This document shows, piece after piece, positions 12,098-24,373 of a stretch of 64,000 nucleotides of DNA (positions are counted from its first letter, which is position 1; the number at the start of each line of letters is the position of its first letter). Source of the DNA: Epiperipatus broadwayi (lineage: Eukaryota; Onychophora; Udeonychophora; Euonychophora; Peripatidae); NCBI GenBank assembly GCA_028023455.1, contig JAQFVV010006215.1:4573230-4637229 (forward strand), read 5' to 3'. A program made the position numbers and the translations under genes. The notes beneath the pieces were generated by a model. The model had not been told where the DNA came from. It saw only the letters and a program-made list of their open reading frames with translations, and made no database searches.

Positions 12098-12544
12098 TTA
12101 CATTTGGTTATTGTCGATTAGCCCCTGCATGCCGCTTAATGGTTCTGTTGCTAATCAAAAACCAATAGATATAACGTTACCGGGCTGATTTACAATTTAC
12201 TTTTTTTTACACTACTCTAATACTACACTATACATGTCAACGCTTAGCATTGGAATTCGCAGGGAGGGGGATCCGATGGTTTTGCCGATCCGAAGGATTG
12301 TCTGTCACATGTGAGACAATTTTGAAAACATCCATATCAGCATGTAGTGCTGGAATTCGCACCCTCACATCATACTGTAGCAATCTGTGAAGTGTGCGAT
12401 AGTACCGTGAAGCACAAAAGCTGCTTAGCGGCTAATATGAACAATTGTTCTATAGGCCGAGTGAGCAGTATATTTCTGTGATTTTGCATGGAAATAGTGA
12501 CATCAAGCAATGTGCGGGGGCTAATCGACGACAATCTTACATTT
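12098..12544. mobile_element. Non-autonomous DNA transposon (MITE) with 8-bp target duplication
   Basis: TTACATTT occurs at 12098-12105 and again at 12537-12544, bounding a 431-bp insertion (12106-12536). Its ends are inverted repeats. The left end reads GGTTATTGTCGATTAGCCCC; the right end read inward is GATTGTCGTCGATTAGCCCC. The similarity decays over the next 25 nt. Internal sequence is clearly richer in G+C than the surroundings and has no open reading frame. An 8-bp duplication fits hAT, P or Merlin-type transposases; the ends do not look like typical hAT CAGGG ends, so the superfamily is open. Confidence 0.8.
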
Positions 12545-14580
12545 TCATAAAAGAAAACAAATTAAATTCTACTTTATTTGATGTGATAACTAAATAAATT
12601 CAATAATAATGATGCACTAATCACCTATTGGTCTATTAGCTATTAGACTGAACAAACAATATCATAACAATCTAAGAATATAAAATGGGATTTTGAATTA
12701 AAATGATTTTTTTTTTTCTTTAAGAAATGTTGGTTTTTTTGATTATAAAAAAATATATGTTAAACTAATTATCTTAGTATTGTTTAAACATAATAGTGAT
12801 TGATTATATTTTTTTATGTTGTCTTTTTCAAATTGTCTTAGTTTTGAGTCTGGGGTAATATAAAAATCAATGTTTCACCAATTAAAGAACAATTCAAATG
12901 TATCAAAGATTATTTTCCCTTTATGATCACTTGCATCTTAGTCAATCTTTTTTTAAGAATATTAAGGTAGCATCCATACTACACTGGGAAATTAAGAAGA
13001 AACTAGGATTTCCTGAGAATTCAATTCTTGTAATACAGCAAGTATCCTAATATATGAATTTCCACAAAAGTATGTGCTCAAGAATATTTGGCTGTTGTAT
13101 ATTAATAGTTTACACTTTAAACAATGAGGTACCTTCCACGGATGAATAATTATCAGAGGACTTCAAATATAAATATATGTGTATATTTGATAGTGGTTAA
13201 TTTTTTATTATTCCTGATATAATTATGATCTGGTATTCAAATCTTTAATGTCACTGAAATTTTTTCAGGTAAGTGAAAAAAAACTTTTTTCAGATAAATC
13301 ACCTCAATCAATCTTTCTAATACAATTGGTAAATAGATATCTAGCTGTTTTAGCAGTAAAGAAAGAAAATTATATATATATAAAACAACCAGTGCTCACT
13401 ACACTGTATTGGTGAGATCTTTGCCCTACAGTGACTTATTAAAAGTATTGTCTACTTGATATATATATATATATAAGAAAATTTAAATATTCTTGAGATG
13501 TTGTCTTTTTAAAATTGATTAATGAAATAAAAAAGTTGGAAAAGGAATATAAGAAATTATCATAGGTAACTAAAACGATCTATTTTAACATATAGACCAT
13601 AGCAGAATGCTGTAAATGGTTGGTTTGATTTTTCAGTTTTCTTCTATACTAGAAGCCATGCTGATGAATTCAATTTGTAATTTAGGAATTTATAATTCAT
13701 AATAAATAAATAAATTTTTCAAAATGCTAGACAAGATTATAGCACTAAATATTCACTGTTTGATATCAGTATGAAATGCAATACAATATCCAATGTAAAT
13801 TAGTAACAAAACATTATTATCAACTAATTTTGTTTTACCAATTTTAATGAATTATTTTAGTATCTGCTTTGTTCTACAAATAAGATTCACTTATCTTAAT
13901 TTTTATTGGTAAAAATACAATGAGTAAACAGTTAGAAAATTAAGCTGAATAGAGAATATTTGTTTTGGGTCTCTATTCCAAATAAGTAATTAAAAGACAT
14001 TACAGTGAAATGTGCTTTTCATTTTTGAGTAAAAATTAACTTATTTTATATTTACTTAGAAGACAAATGTGATATGCATTTTGTTTTTCCACACTACATC
14101 TTATATTGTCGTTTTCAAAATGTTGTTAACATTTGAATATGAAGATATGCTGAATGGGATCCCCCCCCCCCCATCATTAATTTGAGATATTTGTCATAAA
14201 AAATTTTCCATTCTGTTGAGAATTATACTGATATTTTTTGGAAATTATGATCATTTATTTTACTAAATATTTCTAAAACGAAAATTTTAATATATAATCT
14301 CTTCAGATTTGGTGCACAATTATTTAAAAAATATAATTGCAAGTAATTTCTTGTGTTCTGTGTGAATTTAAAAAAAGGGAATTAATTAGTATTCTTTTTT
14401 AAACCAGTTGAATAATGAATAAACCTGGTTTGCAATAACAATTACCAGAAAAATTAGTAATAGAAAAAGAACATTTTTCTCAAGTAGAATCACCACTTAC
14501 ATTCTTTAATTTAAACTAGTAAATTTTGAAGGAAAAAAAAGAATTTATTAAGTAATTAATAGACAGTTAAATTATTTAAT
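12545..14580. other. Non-coding A+T-rich sequence
   Basis: No gene seen. Contains short (TA)n runs near 13370 and 13460 and a run of twelve C at 14161-14172. Confidence 0.4.
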
Positions 14581-14619
14581 ATGGATATTTGAGATTGTAT
14601 CCATATAGTTTTTGTAATA

Positions 14620-14870
14620 TGGTTGTCAAGAGTAGAACTTCCAAGCCTGTATCCTGAATTCAAATACAGGCTAAGTAATTTTTTTTCCAGTTAAGGATGA
14701 GTTTAGATTTTTTTTTTTTTTGCTAGGTAACAAACCCAGCTAGTCATCCAATTTTAATCAACAAATAGGTATCTAGCTATGCTTCTTAGCTAACTAAAAA
14801 ACTAGGCTGGAAAACATCTAAAACTCACCTACTGGCAGTCATCTGATCTGGTATGTAATGATTAATTAAG
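14620..14870 (-). repeat. Possible SINE-like or other interspersed repeat
   Basis: On the minus strand the words TAGCTGGGTTTGTTACCTAG and CTGTATTTGAATTCAGGATA resemble retroposon head and RNA polymerase III B-box sequence. Only one copy is visible in the window, so this is a weak call. Confidence 0.3.
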
Positions 14871-14901
14871 GTTGTCTGATAAACATAATCGATATTTAAA
14901 G

Positions 14902-15498
14902 AATATGTTTATCGTATTAATTTCATTTCACTTGCTATAGAAGTTATAACATAAAGTATTATACTTTATATAAGCTTTGATGCATAGTGCATATTTAAAA
15001 AAATGTAAATCATTACTGAAAATTACAGATTTAAAAAAAGATTTTTCTACAATTCAAGAAACAATTTCATAATATTAGGAGAAAGTATACAGACACTTTA
15101 AATTTGTGACAAAATAGCCATTATAATGAATCAAAAATTCCATGAGATTATTGCAACAAATAAAACTAATAAAATGAAAATTTAACATATTCTAAATTTT
15201 GATCAAATTTTGTAAAGCAAAATCAATACCATACTTTCTCTTATCATTATCTTAATAATAACTGTCTGCAAAACATACATAATACTATAAATCATAAGGA
15301 CATAAAAAGCCATGATTTCTGTCAATTGTAAATTTAACAAGATCTTATATATATTTGTTTTTTGATAATATGAAATAACATCAGCGTCCTATTTCTAGAA
15401 AAAAACCAAGAGTATTTTAAGAAATGATTTATTAAACATAAATTATGATAATTTAAATTTCTATAGCAAGTGAAATGAAATTAATAAAATAAACATTA
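14902..15498. repeat. Element with 40-bp terminal inverted repeats
   Basis: Sequence around TTAATTTCATTTCACTTGCT at 14902-14945 recurs inverted at 15455-15498, with about 500 bp between. The interior is A+T-rich and non-coding. This has the form of a MITE; no target duplication could be confirmed. Confidence 0.55.
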
Positions 15499-16189
15499 TT
15501 AAAATTTAAGAGCTTCAACATTTATATAATTCAAAAACTCATGAAATCATTCCTACAATCAATTAAATAATACAAGAGTAGTGAAACCTTTCCTGAAATC
15601 ACTAACAACTTGTAAATATTTAAATTGATTTTTTTTAAAAAAAGCTTGAAAATAAAATTTCATTATTATTTAGTATATAGAATAGACTTAATATGCAGTA
15701 TAGTCATTAATTTAAAAAAAAAAAAAAAAGGTAAATTATAAATGCAAGAATAAGTATGGACCTTTCCTCACTTGTGGTAATGGCTGTATTATATAACAAG
15801 CAAAATTTAATGTCTGAACATCCATATCACCTGGGACTTTATTCTCCATAGATATCACATCTAACTATCTGCCAACATATAATTTGAAAGCATGAATTAT
15901 ATTAATGTTTGTATTATTGAAAATATACTTCTTGTCAATAGCTTTATATGCAAATAATTTTATTACGTAAGTATATCACTTCTTAAACTATTTTTAAGAA
16001 CATTTAAAATAAACAGGTTTGTTTTTACATCAACAGCATATTTCATTTCGTTTATTTATTTTTACAGCAGCTAAACTTATTCTGGTTTGGAATTTCATGG
16101 CAATGTTTTTTTTTCTTGTATAATTTTTTCTAATATTAATAGAAATAATATAAACTCTCCAGCCTAAACAATATACTGTATACATTAAG

Positions 16190-16905
16190 GGATGTGATGT
16201 ACCGTGACTTCTCCTTAAATGGAGTCAGGAATCTCTCAGCAACTATGCCCAAAGAAACCTGTTTGCCACTTTACCTTCCCCTTCCATTCCCCACCCTAAG
16301 CTTTCCCATAATCTGCTCCATCCCACTTCCACAACATAATCTTTGTCAACTCTATGGCCTTTATATCTAAATCCCCCTTATCTTTTCCCAAATCCAGCAT
16401 AAAAACCAATAACCCACTTTCTGTATAATCACTTTGTTCATATTTATTCTCCCATAACTTCTTTATTTGTACCCTTTCTGCTTTCAAGCATTTACATTCA
16501 ATCAACAGATGCTAATATTTTCTATATCTTCCTTACACAATTTGCAAACTAAATCACCCATATTTTTCCATTTACATGTATATTCTCTTGTTGCTAAAGA
16601 TCCCATTCGAGCATTAAACAATAAGTTACTTTCCTTACTATTATCATAAATTAACTCGCACCCAATGTTCCGTTTATTTCTATATACATTTAAACTCATT
16701 TTACTCTCCATCTCTCCAACTTCCTATTCTTTATTAATGCACCTATTCTTTTATCCCATTCCTTACCACTATAACATTCAACAATCCTCCTAACACAATC
16801 ATCCCACCTTTTATATAAGTATACTGATATAAATTCTTTATCCAAATCCTTTGCATACCGCATTACCTTTCTCACCCAGGACAGCTTTCTATTCTAGTGC
16901 CATCT
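16190..16905 (-). pseudogene. Decayed LINE, C-terminal zinc-knuckle region
   Basis: Read on the minus strand from 16905, one frame gives KVMRYAKDLDKEFISVYLYK and KRIGALIKNRKLERWR. After a frame change follows ARMGSLATREYTCKWK, then CKLCKEDIEN, and in another frame LLIECKCLKAERVQIKKLW. The C..C....E....H/LL..C spacing with flanking R is the C-terminal zinc-binding motif found after the RT domain of several LINE clades. At least two frame changes show decay. RT core motifs are not present, so only the 3' end was inserted or survives. Confidence 0.6.
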
Positions 16906-17429
16906 AGTATAAGTTTGAATAATCAATAATTATTAGGTATATACTAAATCCCTGTCCTAAGTATTTAAATCCTTATTCTCAGATTGGTTTTTTGGCTTTT
17001 GCTTTTATTATTGAATTTGAGATTCAAAGATGGAAGGATTGCAGACATACATTCAGCAATCACTGTTAACTCCATTATACCTGCCAAATTGAAAATCTGA
17101 TATTCAAATAAGCCATGGTTTGACTTCATTTCAAAACTTTAGGTTAATTGAAATTTCAGATTGATATAAAATGGAGTTGAAAAATGATTGTGGGATATAT
17201 GTTTTCATTCCTTCCACATTTAAATCCCAAGCCTTATAGATAAAGACAAAATCCAGAAATCAGTCTGAGGATGGGTTTAAATATTTAAAAGAGATTTTAT
17301 GTGTTTGTGATAATCAATGATTATTTAGAACTGCTTGTCTTGTTACTAGAAATACTTAGTGATTCATTAGTAAAAGAACTAAATTCCCTTCAATTTTTTT
17401 TTTTACTTAATAGCACATCAATATAAAAA

Positions 17430-17645
17430 AAGAATTAAAAATGAAATATAGAGAGCGTACCAATAGCTCAAACAAGCTCTTAATTGATAAGTGCGGTAAG
17501 AGAAAATATTTAATATCTCTATCCGAAATACTCATCCCCAGACCAATTGGTTTCGAGCTTATGTCTCACCTCGGTGAGGAGCTAGGAATATTTCATTTTT
17601 GTAAATACAAGCTTATAAAAGCAATTTCACGTTATATATGACTTA
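17430..17645. repeat. Fragment related to repeat family FB1
   Basis: CTCATCCCCAGACCAATTGG, then CTCACCTCGGTGAGGAGC and TTTGTAAATACAAGCTTA, recur in changed form at 41280-41345 and, inverted in part, at 42535-42645. The short open frame here (66 codons) is probably accidental. Confidence 0.5.
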
Positions 17646-20600
17646 CTTTATTGATAAAAAAAATCAAAATAAATGAAAATCCTTATATTACCAAAAATCA
17701 TTTTAAAAGTATTCCGGCATCCAATTTTATGCAATAAAAAATGATGAGTTATATTGTCAAATATTCCAATCACAATCAATTGTTAAAAAAACAATATTGC
17801 TATATATCAAAGTTCTAAATCTATTTCAAGTCAGATTCTAAATATTCATTTTTTAAATAAACCTATAAATACATCTTGTCAAATAAAAAGAGATCCTCTT
17901 CTGACTTTCTGTTTATTATATTGTATAGAAATTAAGCATTGATACCAGAAAACGCTGAAACTTCATACAGCGGCTATCTTTGCTTTTATATCAATCAAGT
18001 CGGCTTAACATTTCAAATATTAATTTAGATGAAATAATAATGATTTTAATCAGCATGTAAATGATTTTATAGTTGATCAAATATGTAATGTTTGGAATAT
18101 AAATCTACTTCACAGAACAAACACATCCAAATATGTTATTAGAATGCAATACAAGTTAGATTCTAAAGAATTATTTATTAAATAAACCTGTAAATACATC
18201 TACCTTTTTTTTTTCAAGTCTGTTACTGCGGTGCTTTCTGTAGGAGATAATAATTATGAATTCTAAATGTTAAAAACAAGGGCAGTTCTAATTATGTACA
18301 ATTTCAAAATCTAATATAATTTTATATCGACTATCAATATTGTCTGTTTAGATCACATCAATTGTTATATATTTTTATATCACAAAAAAGTATATTCATA
18401 TATTCCTCTTGAGAGATCATTTAAAATGACTAAAATCTGTTAACTGTTTATGAAGTAAAATTCAAAGCAAAACATTATTTGCCTTTCAATGCAGAATTAA
18501 AGATTTTAATGTTTAACTTTGAATTAAGTATTTAAACAAATGCACAGCTCTTTCAGATCTTACTTCAGGTATATAACAATAATAAATACATCAATTATAA
18601 GAGTTTTTATTTTTAATCTGACTCAACCATAAAAAATCACTTGTGATGAAAATGGTTATATTGCATGTATAAATATAACTATTCAAAATAGTATAGCAAA
18701 ATATTTTTGAAGATAAAATTACAAAACTTGATAATCAGCACTCCAAAGGAAAAATTTATTTTCATTCTTTTTACCCAAAAAACAAAATAATATAAAAGTA
18801 TGCAGTAATAATATCAAAATTTATTTATATCTTATTCTGTTTTTTTAATCACTGATCATAGAGATATTTTAAATCAGAGTTATAATAAACAAGAAACTGC
18901 AATAAGCAACAACCCATACTTATATAAAGACATTCCTGACATAATTTTCAAAGTTTTCTATTATTTAATAAACTAATGTTCAGCAAACAATAATTAAAGC
19001 ATTTGATACAGAAATATTCAGGAATGGTTTTTGTTTTTTTAACATACGTGGACGTATTCTTAAGTATATCTTATTATTGAGTATAACACTAATATAGATA
19101 GAATATGACTTTGATAATATTTGGGGGTATAATCCATCTATGAAAAATTGCTTGAATTTACATTTTCCTTTAAAAATTTCATTTGATAGTAAATTAAAAC
19201 ATCTTATAAATATTTAAATCTGGAAAAAATAATTTAAAGATATTTCTAAAAATTGAAAGATATTTCCATAATGACATTATTTTAAAAATTGTTATATGTA
19301 ACATATTTATACTTCAATACATCTCTATGCTTACAGTGCAATTTGTCTAATTTAAAACAATGTTTATATATAGTGATATAATAATAATGAGATGAATATT
19401 TTTCACAAGCTATTTTTAAAGAAATAGAATTCTTTTTTTTATGTAAGTGTGAAACAAAGCAATTTGGATTTACATTAAATTGGATATTTTCTATATATAA
19501 TAGAAATTATTGCAGAACTTTTTATCATGAATACATCTACTCATGAAAAATTATTTTTCAAGTGAAACTATTTTATATTTATCAATACAATATATCTTTT
19601 GTATAAAATTTATCACTTAATCTTGTAATAGCTAATAAACAAAAATAACATAATTTTTTCAGTTATTTACACTTTCTTTTTAAATTTTTAATAATAATTT
19701 CTTTCACATATTATTAAATGTTATAAAATCTAAACATACAAATAAAATGTTAGAATTAGATTATTTTTATAAACAGCATTATTATAGTCAAAGTTATTAA
19801 AAAAGTTTAATTTATGATGGATATTCATTTATAATAGTATGTAATAAAGAATTAAACATTAGAGATATAACTAAATGCAAATCACACATTACAATAGATA
19901 CAGATTTAATTAGTCTCACAATTTGTTACATATTAATGACATATATGGCAGTAATGTTAATCATTACTATTGCTATCTGAAATAGCATGAAAAAATAAAT
20001 AAAACTTCAAAAAAAAAAAGACTTGTAAAACTAATTTCATTATTTAGATAATTAACTATGACAATTCTGACACTGAAATGCAATACCTTAAATACTGCTT
20101 ACATTGAAAAAATATTAAAAACATTTCATGTAACCTTAATGTATTTTCTGTGCTGAGCGTCCTTTTCAAAGGCAAACTTTATATTCAAAATAAAAAAGAA
20201 ACTACAATCTCATGCCTTCAATTGTACAAGTCCCAAAACACATATAAATGAACATTATTAGATTTCCTCTGTTCATTTCTAATTTATTAATAAACCCATA
20301 CTTTTTGAATTTTCCATCTCCTTTCATTGTGTTCACTACAAATCATCTATACTTCTTTAATATTAAAAAACATGACCAAATATTGTTTTGGTTTTAAAAT
20401 TGTGAATAACACTGCAAGTAAAGATGGATGGAAATATACAGCATTGTTAAAGATTTGCAAAGAAATTATGAAATTTAGAGCACATCCACCATTTTTGAAA
20501 GCATGTTTAAAATTTAAAGTTTTTCCGAATTGCTGCAAATTAAATATTGATAGTGCTCTATAGTGAGAAAATATACTAGAATTAAAGTGCAAAAACAGTT

Positions 20601-21179
20601 ATTATGATTGGTTATACGCCAATGTAAAAGTTAATATGTACTTCTGTAAGATGTGAAAATACATCGGTGTGAAATTATTTGATTTTTGATCAAATTAGGG
20701 AACCATGTGATTATAATATAATAAAAAAAAAATATATGAAATTTAGATTTTTAACAAATAAATAGAATTTAATATTCTATCATTTAAAGTGAACAATTTT
20801 GTAAATTTGTCATTGACAGTTTGACAGATGATCAGTAATAGTTTTCAAGTTATAGCCCTAAATGCATTGAAAGTAAATGGAATAATTCATATATGGGAAA
20901 GATTACTAGTTTTGAATTAGATTTAGAGATGAATTTAAAGAAAAGAAAGTATTACAAGATATGCCTCCAAAAATGACAATATACGTTGGAACAGTTTTGT
21001 TCAAGAATTTAGAAATATATTGAAGCAGAAGGAAGTTATTTGCCTGAAAGAAGAAAAGGGCAACAGATTTGTACTGTTGAACCAGACAAAGTATATCATG
21101 ATAAATTTCAGGAGAAAATAATTAAATTGAAATATGTAAAAATTAATGATTACAATCTCAAATCAATTGGTGATAAGTT
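17646..21179. other. Long non-coding A+T-rich tract
   Basis: No conserved gene found. A segment of about 55 bp near 17833-17880 (AGTCAGATTCTAAATATTC and AATAAACCTATAAATACATC) recurs diverged at 18150-18205. Overlapping short open frames on both strands at 20327-20592 have no recognisable motif. Confidence 0.4.
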
Positions 21180-22040
21180 TATGAATAGGCATTTACAAAA
21201 GAAAACTTATTTGAAGAAATATTTATCTGGAGTAATAACACTGTGTATTTTTGCAAATATTTAATTGCATAAAGAAAATTGTTTTTAAGATTACTGATTG
21301 GATGAATCCAATTTCCTTTGTAGCAATTATTCTGCATAAACTTATTCCATATATTGTACAAAAATTCAATAACATCAGACCATTTGAATTTAAAGAATCA
21401 ATGTCATAATTTCCAATAACTTAAGACCAAGGTTTACTGTTATCTGTATGTGCATTAAAGTCGCCAAGAATAAAAAATTTGATCTTTTAATAGTAATGAT
21501 ACGATAATACTATCTAAGCTTAGAAAGGAACTTGCTGTTAACTGAAAGGGGACCCTTTGATTCCACTTTGAGGCCTTAAGGAACCAAGCAAGACAAATAT
21601 CCAATGTTAACTCTATATGTTCTTGCAGCTGTTATTAGAATGTAATTATTTATACAAATACAGATGAGTTGCTCACCAACATATATCAATCAGCATGGTG
21701 AGTTTATTGGTGTTTTATCTCAATTTAAGATCAAGAAACAACAAGATCTCAGTTGTCTGATAGCTTTTTTATTCTAAACTCTGAATCTAATGCTGAAGCC
21801 CCTGCACTCATAAAATACTAATGAATAACAAGTTCTAATTAATACTATTACCTTTTCATCGAGATATCTAGAAATTTCCATGAATAAAGATATTGGAGCT
21901 CATAGTAAATCCAAAACCATCTAAACTCTGTTCATTCAATGATATACCCTTCCAAAATATTTGTAGTCCTTCATTTGTTTAATTAAACTTCATTTTCTGT
22001 AAGGTAAGAATCATTAAAGCAGCTATAAGCTACATCAATC
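21180..22040 (-). pseudogene. Decayed LINE endonuclease (EEP/APE-type) fragment
   Basis: The minus strand of 21421-21480 reads KFFILGDFNAHTDNSKPWS in one frame; GDFNAH is the catalytic motif of apurinic-like endonucleases in LINEs. Neighbouring frames give SNGLMLLNFC, matching the NGLLLLEFC block that follows in the family, and a W.HP.S-like stretch near 21300. The part right of 21560 is less clear. Several frameshifts are present. It is in the opposite orientation to the LINE at 22660 and so is a separate insertion. Confidence 0.65.
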
Positions 22041-22114
22041 TTAAATGTTAGAAACATATCTTCTATTTAAGTCTTGAAGAGTCATATCAATTACAGACTA
22101 CACCTTTCATGTAC

Positions 22115-22650
22115 CTAGATTTATTAAATAAGATATTTATTTTATATAGCACGATGTTTTTAAACTGTAATAATAATTAGCATTAAGCTAATGCACATGC
22201 GCTTTGTGGATTTAACTATAAATGAATACTCTCATTTTTTCAAACACAAGATAGTCTTTGTGAAAAGATAGGATGAATCCATCTATCCTTTCAACCCAAA
22301 CGTTTAAGTATGGGAAAATCTTAAGTATTTGGAAATGAGAGTGTGAAGATATTAACAATCACTTTAAATTACCTTTATATTTAATTTCAACTAAGAATGA
22401 CATATCGTAAATTCTAGTAAATTTTGCAAGCGTCATTCATTCAGACATAGTAAAGGTAATTTAAAGTGATTGTTACTATTTTCACACTCATTTCCAAATA
22501 CTTAAGATTTGCCCATACTTAAATGTTTGGGTTGAAAGGATAGATGGATTCATCCTATCTTTTCACAAAGACTTTATCTTGTGTTTGAAAAAATGAGAGT
22601 ATTCATTTATAGTTACATCCACAAAGCGCATGTGCACTAGATTTATTAAA
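22115..22650. mobile_element. Fold-back insertion FB2 with 14-bp target duplication
   Basis: CTAGATTTATTAAA occurs at 22115-22128 and 22637-22650, bounding 508 bp. From 22192 to 22636 the insert is an inverted repeat with arms of about 190 nt. The left arm starts TGCACATGCGCTTTGTGG; the right arm ends exactly where the right duplication begins. The loop is near 22390-22440. Left of the left arm is an unpaired tail of about 63 nt (22129-22191). The arms do not resemble family FB1, yet the layout (duplication, tail, arm, loop, arm, duplication) is identical. Confidence 0.75.
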
Positions 22651-24373
22651 AAAGTAAAGAAATTTAATTTTATTATCGTTACTTCTGCTTTACCACCATT
22701 AATGATTAATAATATTTTAACTGCTGTTATTAAAGAAAAGATTGCTAATCATTATATCTATTCCAAACAAAATACAACATAATAGAATATCAAAACTAGT
22801 GAAAAATAAATTGATATTATATAGCAATAAACTAGTTAGAAAATTTTTACAAGAAAGTGACTGGAATGAAGTAAAAAAAAAATTAATATTATGTATGAGA
22901 AGTTTGTAAAAATTTTCAAAGATGTATATAATTAATAATATTTACTAAGGCTGTAACCTCAAGAATATGTGCGTAAAAATGCGATAGTAGGGACCTCTAC
23001 AGGTCTTAACCACAAGCTTACATTTTGGAAGAAAAGAAGACATAAGAAATCATCGTGATTTAAAAAATAAAAAAAAGTTCCATATTAATTGAATAAAAAA
23101 ATTAATCAAAATCATGATTTATTTCTTAAATATAAGGAATTAAGAAATAAAGTTAATTCTGTGATAAGGGCAGAGAAAAGAGTTTTTTAATGAAAATAGA
23201 GATGACATAAAAAAAACTTGAGGAGAAAAATAAATCAAATATTATTAAGGAAATCAAGATCAGTAAATGATGATGAAGATTTTAAAAATATTTTAATATG
23301 ATAGTTTTCTCCTAGCAAATATTTTTAATAATATAATTTTAGAAAGAATTAACAACTAAAACAAATTGATCATGATAATAATATTTTAAAAACATAACAG
23401 TCAACCTAATTCAATATTTATGTCAAATTTAAATGATGAATTATATGAAATAATAAAAGAATGTAGAGATAATATGTATAGATACAATCAGAATGATAGA
23501 CATAAAAAATAATATTGACATTCTATAAGATGTTATAATTTATACGATTAATAAAATAAAAGAAAGTAGTGAGTTTCCTACATTATTAAAAATATCTATA
23601 ATAAGACCAGTTTATAAATCTGGTGCTAAAAATAATTTTAATAACTCTAGAGCTATATCTATTCTTCCTTCAATTGCTAAAATAATAGAAAAATATATTC
23701 ATAAAATAATTTAAAATTTTTTAACTAAAAATCATTTTTTTAATGAAAACCAATATGGATTCATAGAAGAAACAAACACAATTATGTTATTAGAGAATTT
23801 TACAGATAAAATTAAGTGCATTAAATGATAAAAAATATGTAACTGTAATTTTTTTAGATTTTTTTAAAGGCTTTTGACATTATTGAACATAAGCAATTGA
23901 TTCACTGTTTACAAAATTGTGCAGTTAAAGGAAAATTGCTCAGTTTTTTAAAAAATATGTTGTAGCCAAAATATCAAATGCATTGAGTAATGAGCAAAAA
24001 AATTTATATGGGATTCCCTCAAGGTTCTATACTTAGTGCAATGTTGTTTCTGATTTTCGTAAATGGTATAAGAAATATTAATATTGCAGGATCAATGAGT
24101 GTAAATAGCAATATTGAATTAAAGAACATCAAGAAAGTCTGAACAAAATTGTCTTATGGTGCTTTGAGAGAGGAATTTAAAATGGAGAAAAAACAAAATG
24201 TATGTTAATATGCTCTCCTCACATGAATATAAACATATTGATATATATCTGCATTCACATAAATGTTTATATGACAATAATGTAATATGTACTGATAAGT
24301 ATATAAAAAGTAGAACAAGTAAAACATTAGATATCTTGGAATGATAATAGATGAAAAAATGTCTTGGAAACAT

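Noticed and set aside
20327-20592. Overlapping open frames of 78 and 81 codons on opposite strands
   Set aside because: They are mutual shadows with no recognisable domain.
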